A stretch of 64,000 nt of DNA, taken from positions 1 through 64,000 of the forward strand of contig NZ_SRZC01000019.1 in assembly GCF_004792655.1 (NCBI RefSeq), written 5' to 3'. Shown one piece after another: positions 57,387-64,000 of this stretch. Position numbers and translations under genes: made by a program. Source of the stretch: Palleniella muris (GTDB lineage Bacteria > Bacteroidota > Bacteroidia > Bacteroidales > Bacteroidaceae). Positions within the stretch are counted from its first letter, which is position 1. Every line of letters starts with the position of its first letter. Under the pieces are notes generated by a model. The model saw only the letters and a program-made list of their open reading frames with translations. It searched no databases and was not told the origin of the DNA.

Positions 57387-57394
57387 TATCTTTG
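57387..57394 (+). promoter_or_regulatory. Promoter -7 box of a small RNA
   Basis: TATCTTTG on the plus strand, followed after 43 bp by a terminator hairpin with no open frame in between. Confidence 0.7.
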
Positions 57395-57399
57395 CATCG

Positions 57400-57467
57400 T
57401 GTTTTTCATAGTATTAGATTTAAGGTTAACAAAGATTGGGACAGAGCGCTGTCCCTTTTTCTTTTTT
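57400..57467 (+). ncRNA. Short noncoding transcript with terminator
   Basis: Between the -7 box and the hairpin lies TTTTTCATAGTATTAGA and TTAAGGTTAACAAAGATTGG. The end is GGGACAG/CTGTCCC (57438-57455) followed by a long T-rich run. From memory this TTCATAGTATTAGATTTAAG block recurs in Bacteroidales genomes with different terminal hairpins; I cannot give a family name. No start codon and ribosome site that would make a peptide. Function unknown; xseA begins 190 bp downstream from its own box. Confidence 0.7.
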
Positions 57468-57539
57468 AAATACATGAACAACTCCTGAATTCGCAATAAC
57501 TTTTCCGGAAATTTGTTTGACGTTCACAGATATTTTATG

Positions 57540-57547
57540 TAAATTTG
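57540..57547 (+). promoter_or_regulatory. Promoter -7 box of xseAB
   Basis: TAAATTTG, about 113 bp upstream of the TTG start of xseA. Confidence 0.6.
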
Positions 57548-57659
57548 CAGAGATTTCCCGGCATTTACGGCTACCGCAATATCATTCTGCTGCCATGCAG
57601 ACATTGCCATAACAACCTTTGCCGGGCAGCATCGGCAACAAAAAGAAACAGAAAACACA

Positions 57660-58829
57660 TTGGAGCATCTTTCACTATACGAACTGAACAGCCTTGTGCA
57701 ACAGACCATCGAGGAATCGATGGCGATGCAGTATTGGGTGGAGGCGGAACTCGCCGAAGCCAATGAGCGGCGCAGGCACTTGTTCCTTGACCTTGTGCAG
57801 AAGGACGAGCGTGGCAACACTCCCGTCGCACGTGCATCGGCAAAGTGCTGGGCATCAGCATGGACGCCCCTGAAAGCACATTTCGAGAGAATCGCCGGAC
57901 AACACCTTTCGGCAGGGATGAAGCTCCTGCTCAAGGTTTATCCGCAGTTCCACCCTGCCTATGGGTTCTCATGGATAGTTACGGACATCGACCCGACATT
58001 CACCCTCGGCGACATGGCACGCCGCCGTCAGGAGATTGTGCGCATACTGAAAGAAGAGGGAATCTTCAACCTCCAGAAAGAATTGTCCCTGCCTATGCTG
58101 TGCCGGCGCATAGCAGTGATTTCCAGTGAGACAGCAGCCGGCTACGGGGATTTCTGCAACCAACTGTCGGAGAACGACTACGGATTCCAGTTCATGACAC
58201 GGCTCTTCCCTGCAACAATGCAGGGCGAGAACGTGGAAAAGTCTGTCATCGCTGCCCTTGACAGGATTTATGCCGTGCAAGAAGAGTTCGACTGCGTGGT
58301 GATAATCCGCGGTGGCGGCGCGACAAGCGACATGTCGGGTTTCGACACTCTCGCCCTTGCGGAGAACGTGGCAAACTTCCCACTGCCGATAATCACAGGC
58401 ATCGGACACGACCGCGACGAGTGTGTGCTGGACATGGTCTCGCATATCCGTGTGAAGACTCCGACAGCGGCGGCGGCATTCCTCATCGACAACATGGCAG
58501 CAGTATACGACAAGCTCGCCAATCTTGCCGACCGACTGGCACAAGCCGTAAGGCATCGGCTGGAGATTGAGCGCATGCGACTTGCCTCGCTGACAGCACA
58601 AATACCACTCATGGCACGCCAAGGCATACGGCAACGCACCCACACAATAGAGCTGCTCGCCCACCGCGCCGCCGCACTTGACCCTAAATTAGTGCTTGCA
58701 CGAGGCTACTCAATGACACTTTGCAATGGCAGGATTGTCACAAACGCCGCCAATCTTGCCGAAGGGGACATTATCGAAACACAGTTTGCAAAAGGAAAAA
58801 CAACATCAAAGGTATGGAAAAAGCAATGA
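57660..58829 (+). CDS. xseA: Exonuclease VII large subunit
   Basis: 389 residues from a TTG start: EHLSLYELNSLVQQTIEESM. OB-fold part YWVEAELAEANERRRHLFLDLVQK, then RIAVISSETAAGYGDFCNQL, VIIRGGGATSDMSGFDTLALAENVANFPLPIITGIGHDRDE (quoted segments IRGGGATSDMSGFDTL, ITGIGHDRDE) and HIRVKTPTAAAAFL. The C-terminal GYSMTLCNGRIV is also conserved. Shorter than the 456-residue E. coli protein because the coiled-coil part is reduced, as usual in Bacteroidetes. It degrades single-stranded DNA with XseB. Confidence 0.93.
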   Translation: MEHLSLYELNSLVQQTIEESMAMQYWVEAELAEANERRRHLFLDLVQKDERGNTPVARASAKCWASAWTPLKAHFERIAGQHLSAGMKLLLKVYPQFHPAYGFSWIVTDIDPTFTLGDMARRRQEIVRILKEEGIFNLQKELSLPMLCRRIAVISSETAAGYGDFCNQLSENDYGFQFMTRLFPATMQGENVEKSVIAALDRIYAVQEEFDCVVIIRGGGATSDMSGFDTLALAENVANFPLPIITGIGHDRDECVLDMVSHIRVKTPTAAAAFLIDNMAAVYDKLANLADRLAQAVRHRLEIERMRLASLTAQIPLMARQGIRQRTHTIELLAHRAAALDPKLVLARGYSMTLCNGRIVTNAANLAEGDIIETQFAKGKTTSKVWKKQ

Positions 58830-59008
58830 AATACGAGAATGCCGTCACAGAACTCGAACAGATTGTGGCACAGCTGGAGTCAGGGGATATGGACCTCGAT
58901 GCCATCACCACAAAACTGAAACGGGCACGGGCACTTGTCAAATTCTGCAACGAAAGCCTGACAAAGGCAGACAACGAGATTCAGAAAATATTAGACGGGG
59001 AGGAGTGA
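58814..59008 (+). CDS. xseB: Exonuclease VII small subunit
   Basis: 64 residues: MKYENAVTELEQIVAQLESGDMDLD and KRARALVKFCNESLTKADNEIQKIL, the XseB signature. Starts at ATG 58814 or 58826, overlapping the end of xseA, so the two are translationally coupled and made in one transcript. XseB binds the coiled coil of XseA. Confidence 0.93.
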   Translation: MEKAMKYENAVTELEQIVAQLESGDMDLDAITTKLKRARALVKFCNESLTKADNEIQKILDGEE

Positions 59009-59047
59009 TTTTATCACAATTTGCTTGCATATATGCCGAATTTAATG

Positions 59048-59055
59048 TAATTTTG
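59048..59055 (+). promoter_or_regulatory. Promoter -7 box of ilvE
   Basis: TAATTTTG, 60 bp upstream of the ATG. Confidence 0.65.
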
Positions 59056-59114
59056 CAAGACAATAGGACTAAACTCTTATAAATTGAAACGCAAACATTA
59101 AAAAGACTGTAACG

Positions 59115-60137
59115 ATGGAGACAAAGGAGTTCGACTGGTCAAACCTTGGATTCGGCTATCACAAGACAAACTACAATGTCCGCTGCTACTACCGCGACGG
59201 CAAATGGGGCGAAATGGAAATCTGCTCCGAAGAAAACATCAATATGCACATGGCTGCCACCTGCCTGCACTACGGACAGGAGGCTTTCGAAGGACTGAAG
59301 GCTTACCGCTGCCCGGACGGCAAGGTGCGAGTGTTCCGCACTGACGAAAACGCCGCACGCCTGCAATCTACTTGCCGCGGCATACTCATGCCTGAGGTGA
59401 GCACGGAGATGTTCAACAACATGGTGGACATGGTCGTAAAGCTCAATCAGGAGTTCATCCCGACCTACGAGAGCGGTGCGACACTGTACATCCGTCCGCT
59501 CCTCATCGGCATGTCGGCACAAGTCGGCGTGCACCCTGCCACGGAATATCTCTTCCTGATGTTCGTCACACCTGTCGGTCCGTACTTCAAGGGCGGGTTC
59601 TTCGCCAACCCTTATGTCATCATCCGCGACTTTGACCGCTCTGCACCGTTGGGCACTGGTATATACAAGGTGGGCGGAAACTATGCCGCCTCACTCCTTG
59701 CAAACAAGAAAGCGCATGACCTCGGATATGCGTGCGAATTCTATCTTGACGCAAAGGAAAAGAAATACATCGACGAGGCCGGAGCAGCAAACTTCTTCGG
59801 CATAAAGAACAACACATACGTCACACCGAAATCAACATCCATTCTGCCGTCAATCACAAACAAGTCGCTCATGCAGCTTGCCGAAGACTTCGGAATGAAG
59901 GTGGAGAGAAGGCAGATTCCGGAAGAGGAACTGGCGACCTTCGAGGAGGCCGGCGCTTGCGGAACGGCTGCCGTAATCTCACCTATCTCACGCATTGATG
60001 ATGTGGAGACCGGCAAAAGCTACCAGTTTGGCGACAAGCCGGGACCTTGGTCGGAGAAACTGTACACAAAGCTCCGCAACATACAGTATGGCATTGAGCC
60101 TGACACGCACAACTGGACGCGCGTCGTAATCGGCTGA
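59115..60137 (+). CDS. ilvE: Branched-chain amino-acid aminotransferase
   Basis: 340 residues of PLP fold type IV. LHYGQEAFEGLKAYRCPDG and RVFRTDENAARL at the N terminus, the PLP Lys in GTGIYKVGGNYAAS, and DEAGAANFFGIKN and EAGACGTAAVISPI downstream. It interconverts Leu, Ile and Val with their keto acids. Monocistronic or followed by the DUF975 gene at 63 bp. Confidence 0.96.
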   Translation: METKEFDWSNLGFGYHKTNYNVRCYYRDGKWGEMEICSEENINMHMAATCLHYGQEAFEGLKAYRCPDGKVRVFRTDENAARLQSTCRGILMPEVSTEMFNNMVDMVVKLNQEFIPTYESGATLYIRPLLIGMSAQVGVHPATEYLFLMFVTPVGPYFKGGFFANPYVIIRDFDRSAPLGTGIYKVGGNYAASLLANKKAHDLGYACEFYLDAKEKKYIDEAGAANFFGIKNNTYVTPKSTSILPSITNKSLMQLAEDFGMKVERRQIPEEELATFEEAGACGTAAVISPISRIDDVETGKSYQFGDKPGPWSEKLYTKLRNIQYGIEPDTHNWTRVVIG

Positions 60138-60200
60138 TAACGACAGGCTGACGGCAGAGTATTACACAAGAAACATATTAACACTTAAAATCTAAACATT

Positions 60201-60863
60201 ATGTTACAAAACAGCAAAATCCGCAAGAAGGCTTTGGAATCCCTTGACGGCAATTGGGGCAACGCAGCCCTGATGGTAGTGATTTATCTCGCATCAAGCA
60301 TTGTAATAACAACACTTGGAGATGCTCTGCTTCCGACAAAAGAAGTGACTTCCGGCGACATTCCTGTGACCGTAGCTCCTTACAGCCCATTCCTCAACCT
60401 GCTTCTTCTGCCTATGGGTTTCGCCCTGACAGTGATGTTCCTTGATTTAGTGCGCGGAGGAAAACTTCTTGCCGGCAACCTCTTCAAATATTACAAAAAG
60501 CAGAACGTGTGGGCGGTCACAATCCTGTCAGGCATCTATATTATCCTTTGGATGTTCCTCCTCATAATCCCCGGAATAATAAAGGCTTATTCCTATTCCA
60601 TGGCACCTTACATCGTCAAGGACAATCCGGAGATTGGCGCAGACGCAGCAATCCGCGAGAGCATGAAGATGATGAAAGGCTACAAGATGAAACTCTTCCT
60701 CCTTGACCTTTCATTCATCGGCTGGGCTATCCTTGCATTGCTGACCCTCGGTCTCGGACTCATCCTCCTTGAGCCTTATATGTACTCAGCACGCGCCGTG
60801 TTCTACGAAGAGTTGAAGGCTGAGCGCGGAATGGTTGACAATAAATATGAAGAAGTTATATAA
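60201..60863 (+). CDS. DUF975-type membrane protein
   Basis: 220 residues with five or six hydrophobic segments (AALMVVIYLASSIVITTL, FLNLLLLPMGFALTVMFLDL, WAVTILSGIYIILWMFLLII, FLLDLSFIGWAILALLTLG). IIPGIIKAYSYSMAPYIVKDNP and AIRESMKMMKGYKMKLFLLDLSF are the DUF975 core. Function unknown; an inner-membrane protein. It precedes trmB by 19 bp and is likely cotranscribed. Confidence 0.88.
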   Translation: MLQNSKIRKKALESLDGNWGNAALMVVIYLASSIVITTLGDALLPTKEVTSGDIPVTVAPYSPFLNLLLLPMGFALTVMFLDLVRGGKLLAGNLFKYYKKQNVWAVTILSGIYIILWMFLLIIPGIIKAYSYSMAPYIVKDNPEIGADAAIRESMKMMKGYKMKLFLLDLSFIGWAILALLTLGLGLILLEPYMYSARAVFYEELKAERGMVDNKYEEVI

Positions 60864-60882
60864 ACAACTCTCAAAAACATAA

Positions 60883-61653
60883 ATGGGAAAAGGGAAATTA
60901 GCAAAATTCGCTGACATGGAACGCTATGAGAATGTGTTCCAATATCCATATTCTGTTGTCGACAATGTGCCTTTCGAGATGAAGGGGCATTGGCGAGAGC
61001 AGTTCTTTAAGAACGATAACCCGATAGTCCTTGAGCTTGGCTGCGGCAAGGGCGAATACACAGTGGAACTTGCACGCCTTTATCCGGACTGCAACTTCAT
61101 CGGTGTGGACATCAAGGGCGCAAGGATGTGGACAGGCGCGACACAGGCTTTGAAAGACGGACTGAAGAATGTGGCGTTCCTGCGCACGAGCATCGAGATT
61201 ATCGACCGCTTCTTTGCAGAGGACGAGGTGCAGGAAATCTGGCTGACATTCTCCGACCCACAGATGAAAAACCCACGCAAACGCCTGACTTCCACATACT
61301 TCATGGAGCGTTACCGCCGTTTCCTTGTCGACGGAGGCATAGTGCATCTGAAGACGGATTCTAATTTCCTCTTCACCTACACGTCATACATGGTGGACAC
61401 AAACGCCCTGCCTCTGCTCTTCCGCACCACTGACCTCTATCATCATGAGGGGCTGGACGAGGAGACGCAGCGCATCCTCTCCATACAGACTTACTACGAG
61501 TCGATGTGGATAGCGCGCGGACTGAACATCAAATACCAGAAGTTCCGCCTGCCACGCACCGCAGAACTCACTGAGCCGGATGTGGAAATAGAACTTGACG
61601 ACTACCGTTCCTACCACCGCGACAAGCGTTCTTCGCTGGAGAAAGCGAGATAG
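60883..61653 (+). CDS. trmB: tRNA (guanine-46-N7) methyltransferase
   Basis: 256 residues. SAM motif [29 protein letters not shown], then [22 protein letters not shown], where TrmB has the conserved FPDPWxKxRHxKRR-like motif in a Bacteroidetes form. [13 protein letters not shown] follows. It makes m7G46 in the variable loop of tRNAs. Third gene of the ilvE-DUF975-trmB run. Confidence 0.95.
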   Translation: MGKGKLAKFADMERYENVFQYPYSVVDNVPFEMKGHWREQFFKNDNPIVLELGCGKGEYTVELARLYPDCNFIGVDIKGARMWTGATQALKDGLKNVAFLRTSIEIIDRFFAEDEVQEIWLTFSDPQMKNPRKRLTSTYFMERYRRFLVDGGIVHLKTDSNFLFTYTSYMVDTNALPLLFRTTDLYHHEGLDEETQRILSIQTYYESMWIARGLNIKYQKFRLPRTAELTEPDVEIELDDYRSYHRDKRSSLEKAR

Positions 61654-61680
61654 TGTTTATCACAAAAACATCCCATTCTG

Positions 61681-61688
61681 TATTTTTG
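61681..61688 (+). promoter_or_regulatory. Promoter -7 box of the LMW phosphatase
   Basis: TATTTTTG, 50 bp upstream of the ATG. Confidence 0.55.
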
Positions 61689-61737
61689 AGGATATTTTAT
61701 TAGAGTGTGATTATATAAATATAACAATAGCGAAAAG

Positions 61738-62199
61738 ATGACAATCACATTTGTGTGCACAGGCAATGCCTCACGCTCCCCGTTTGCAGAGGCGGTAATG
61801 AAGAAACTTTTAGCAGAAAACAAACTGAGTGGTTTTGAAATCAATAGTGTGGGCACAAAAAACCTTCATAACGAACCTCGCAACCCGGAAATGGTTGCGG
61901 TTGCAAAGGAACTTGGTTATACGCTCAACGGAGTGACACGCCATATATCCGAGGAAGATATCTCCAAATCAGACCTTATTCTTATCATGAGTCCAAAGCA
62001 TTATGACAAACTGACCGAGATTCTTCCGAAGGAGTGTTGGGGCAAGATAAAACTTTTCAATAAATATTGTTTTGAAGATGACACAGAAGTGCCTGATCCG
62101 TACTACCAACCTGACAAGGCTGCCTATAGACAAGCCGCCGATAAAATCATCGCCGGATGCATGTGCATGATTGACAGATTAAAAGCAAACCATAATTAA
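61738..62199 (+). CDS. Low-molecular-weight protein-tyrosine phosphatase-like protein
   Basis: 153 residues. The CX5R loop CTGNASRSP is at residues 7-15, and the general-acid Asp is in VPDPYYQ near residue 120. HISEEDISKSDLILIMSPKHY is the conserved middle. Substrates may be tyrosine-phosphorylated proteins, often in exopolysaccharide control, or arsenate in related reductases. No kinase adjoins it. Confidence 0.9.
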   Translation: MTITFVCTGNASRSPFAEAVMKKLLAENKLSGFEINSVGTKNLHNEPRNPEMVAVAKELGYTLNGVTRHISEEDISKSDLILIMSPKHYDKLTEILPKECWGKIKLFNKYCFEDDTEVPDPYYQPDKAAYRQAADKIIAGCMCMIDRLKANHN

Positions 62200-62333
62200 C
62201 GTGAGTTCGACGAATTTGCAACTATCTGTTGAAACAGGAGAATGTTACCAAAGCACCGTGAGACGGTGACTCTTTGCTAACCCCGCATGTTCGGCTACGC
62301 CTCCATACGGGGCTGTCACTCGCAAGTGATTCT
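62200..62333. other. Region with small hairpins, no gene
   Basis: TTAACGTGAGTTCGACGAA (62197-62215) at the phosphatase stop, then CACCG/CGGTG and CCCCG/CGGGG pairs. No coding frame. Confidence 0.5.
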
Positions 62334-62525
62334 GAGGGTGTGTCAAAATGACCATTTTCAAAAATCCAACTTTCAATTTGTAAGTACAGCCTCTGCAATA
62401 TAGAAAAGAAACAATTCTCAAACAATCGAACATTCAGCCTCTACCGCGTAGCGGTTTAAGAAAGTAGTACTAAACTTACAAATTGTAACCTTTGAAAACA
62501 TCGGTTTGAGTTTTGACACACCCTC
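62334..62525. mobile_element. MITE-like element, 192 bp
   Basis: The ends are exact 15-bp terminal inverted repeats, GAGGGTGTGTCAAAA at 62334-62348 and TTTTGACACACCCTC at 62511-62525. Inner parts are also inverted with changes: TTTTCAAA and CAATTTGTAAGT on the left match TTTTCAAA and CAATTTGTAAGT on the reversed right. No transposase is inside. A nonautonomous derivative of an IS with such ends is the simplest reading. Confidence 0.8.
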
Positions 62526-62740
62526 CTCACCGTGAAGAATCGCTGTTGGCATGTTTTTTTTTATACTGTGAGCTATCGTCTTACGGTGCTGTCGGAGAGC
62601 CTATATTTTTGGGGATTATACCAAACAGATTGTTTTGACATTTTTCTGCAAAACAAGCACTATCGCTTGCAAAATGACAGATATATCTATATTTTTTACA
62701 AACCAAAAACTTAACAAATATTAAAACAGCATTAACATAA

Positions 62741-62840
62741 CGAAAGGTGACACTTGACTTGGCAAAAGATAACACTTTGCATGGTCAAGCGTCACCTTTC
62801 GTTTTGTCAAGCGTTACCTTTCACTTTGCCACTTGTTGCC
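62741..62840. repeat. Cluster of reiterated GTGACACTT/TTGGCAAAA motifs
   Basis: Contains CGAAAGGTGACACTTGAC and its near-inverse GTCAAGCGTCACCTTTCG (one change), then GTCAAGCGTTACCTTTCAC. Same motif family as 12983-13070. Confidence 0.7.
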
Positions 62841-62859
62841 CTTGATTATGCCGAGCGTG

Positions 62860-62918
62860 AAAAAAGTCTACACAAAAGGGGACACTCCGAAGATGGAGTG
62901 TCCCCTTTTATGTAGACT
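62860..62918 (-). terminator. Terminator of xylA
   Basis: A long hairpin: AAAAGGGGACACTCC and GGAGTGTCCCCTTTT around a 6-nt loop, extended by AGTCTACA/TGTAGACT, with a T-run on the minus strand. 79 bp beyond the xylA stop. Confidence 0.92.
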
Positions 62919-62996
62919 GCAATTATCCCGTTCCGGCAATTATTCCGTCAGAATCACTGTGGAACAGATTAGAAACCGGAACAGAAACAATACCTA

Positions 62997-64000
62997 TTAC
63001 TTTGTGTAGAGAGCAACGATAGCCTCGTAGAGCTCCTGCTTGCCGGAAGTCTGCTTAGGCTCACCGTTCTTCTTTCCGTACTCGTAAACCTGCTCCAGTG
63101 TGAGCTTGCCGTCCTCGAAGTCCTTGCCCATGCCGCTGTCGAAAGAAGCGTAGCGTGCCTTGACCATAGCTGGGATTTCAGAGTTCTCCATGATCTCCAC
63201 AGCATTGAGCAGTGCGCGAGCGCATGCGTCCATACCTGAGATGTGTGCGATGAAGATGTCCTCGAGGTCAGTAGAGTTGCGGCGTGTCTTAGCATCGAAG
63301 TTTGTGCCGCCCGGAGCGATACCGCCATTGCGCACGATGTGCATCCAAGCCTGTGTCAGTTCAAAATTGTCGATAGGGAACTGGTCAGTGTCCCATCCGT
63401 TCTGAGCGTCACCGCGGTTAGCGTCGATAGAGCCCAGCATGCCCTCGTCGACAGCGCAAGCCAGCTCATGCTCGAATGTGTGGCCTGCGAGTGTTGCGTG
63501 GTTGACCTCGATGTTCACCTTGAAATCCTTCTCAAGACCGTGAGCCTTGAGGAAACCGATAACGGTCTCTGTGTCAACATCATACTGGTGCTTTGATGGC
63601 TCCATTGGCTTTGGCTCGATGAGGAAGTTGCCCTTGAAGCCCTTTGAGCGTGCATAGTCGCGTGCCATGCGGAGCATAGTAGCCATGTGCTCCTTCTCGC
63701 GCTTCTGGTCAGTGTTAAGGAGAGACATATAGCCCTCACGTCCGCCCCAGAACACGTAGTTCTCTGCACCGAGTTTGATGCCTGCATCGATAGCGTTCTT
63801 AATCTGAACGATAGCGCGAGCGACAACATCGAAGTCAGGGTTTGTGGACGCACCGTTCATGTAGCGTGCATGTCCGAACACGTTGGCTGTCGACCAAAGG
63901 AGCTTGATGCCTGTCTCGTCCATCTTCTCCTTTAGGTAGTCAGTGATTGCAGTGAGGTTTGCCTCATACTCCTCGATAGAGTTGCCCTCGCTCACGAGGT
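62997..64000 (-). CDS. xylA: Xylose isomerase, partial (5' end outside the window)
   Basis: At least 332 residues of the C-terminal part; the gene runs off the right edge. [52 protein letters not shown], the metal ligands in [18 protein letters not shown] and [18 protein letters not shown], and [20 protein letters not shown] are all xylose isomerase signatures (quoted in parts). It converts D-xylose to D-xylulose. Full length would be about 438, so some 100 residues are missing. Followed by a strong terminator. Confidence 0.97.
   Translation of the reverse strand, partial: LVSEGNSIEEYEANLTAITDYLKEKMDETGIKLLWSTANVFGHARYMNGASTNPDFDVVARAIVQIKNAIDAGIKLGAENYVFWGGREGYMSLLNTDQKREKEHMATMLRMARDYARSKGFKGNFLIEPKPMEPSKHQYDVDTETVIGFLKAHGLEKDFKVNIEVNHATLAGHTFEHELACAVDEGMLGSIDANRGDAQNGWDTDQFPIDNFELTQAWMHIVRNGGIAPGGTNFDAKTRRNSTDLEDIFIAHISGMDACARALLNAVEIMENSEIPAMVKARYASFDSGMGKDFEDGKLTLEQVYEYGKKNGEPKQTSGKQELYEAIVALYTK

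Noticed and set aside
62246-62330. Possible tRNA-like fold near GTTCGGCTACGCC
   Set aside because: No acceptor, D-arm and anticodon arms of proper length could be drawn.
62222-62433. Open frames overlapping the MITE-like element
   Set aside because: They run through the inverted repeats and have no coding character.

Overview
The window looks like a Bacteroidales chromosome, most likely Prevotella or a close relative. The pointers are many Bacteroidetes-type -7 boxes (TAnnTTTG) upstream of genes, a decayed BspA-type leucine-rich-repeat gene, DUF6261, DUF3467 and Rpn genes, an IS982-like remnant and a PL11 rhamnogalacturonan lyase with a Bacteroidetes-style C-terminal sorting domain. No rRNA or tRNA gene was recognised.

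Layout. 1-12.8 kb is a complete type I-B CRISPR-Cas locus. It holds a 58-repeat array (29-bp repeats) and a minus-strand operon, xre/immA-cas6-cas5-cas3-cas8-cas7-cas4-cas1-cas2, transcribed toward the array. The first gene is an XRE-HTH/ImmA-IrrE metalloprotease, an unusual lead gene for a cas operon. 13.2-16.9 kb is the str operon (rpsL-rpsG-fusA-rpsJ). 17.1-20.5 kb holds a TlpA-like thioredoxin, a BspA remnant, a DHFR-like reductase and a double GNAT. 21.0-26.9 kb is a second, type II-C locus: a 12-repeat array, cas2, cas1, cas9, and a divergent tracrRNA with a recognisable anti-repeat and terminator. 27-44 kb is mixed: an IS remnant, an outer-membrane barrel, a metal permease, Mrp, PurT, a very Cys-rich secreted peptide, the PL11 lyase, a flavodoxin/ferredoxin, an amber-interrupted acid phosphatase, truncated TonB-receptor and Abi_2 genes, a MATE pump and RmlB. 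45-49 kb holds topB, an AICAR transformylase, small proteins and an Rpn nuclease. 50-55.4 kb is a type III restriction-modification locus with a frameshifted mod, a decayed Fic/HTH gene and an intact res. 55.5-64 kb is housekeeping (RluA-type synthase, a small RNA, xseAB, ilvE, DUF975, trmB, LMW-PTP), then a MITE-like element and partial xylA.

The most striking observations concern the CRISPR loci. (i) cas7 of the I-B system carries a perfect 29-bp direct duplication flanking 34 unique bp, in frame. This is exactly the geometry of one repeat-spacer unit of the neighbouring array, as expected from ectopic spacer integration by the resident Cas1-Cas2. (ii) Two I-B spacers differ at five positions, all synonymous third-codon positions of one 12-residue peptide. 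(iii) Spacers in the I-B and II-C arrays match related stretches of what looks like the same coding sequence, so both systems appear to have sampled the same invader family. Together with the Abi fragment and the type III RM genes, this is a host with heavy phage pressure and several partly decayed defences.
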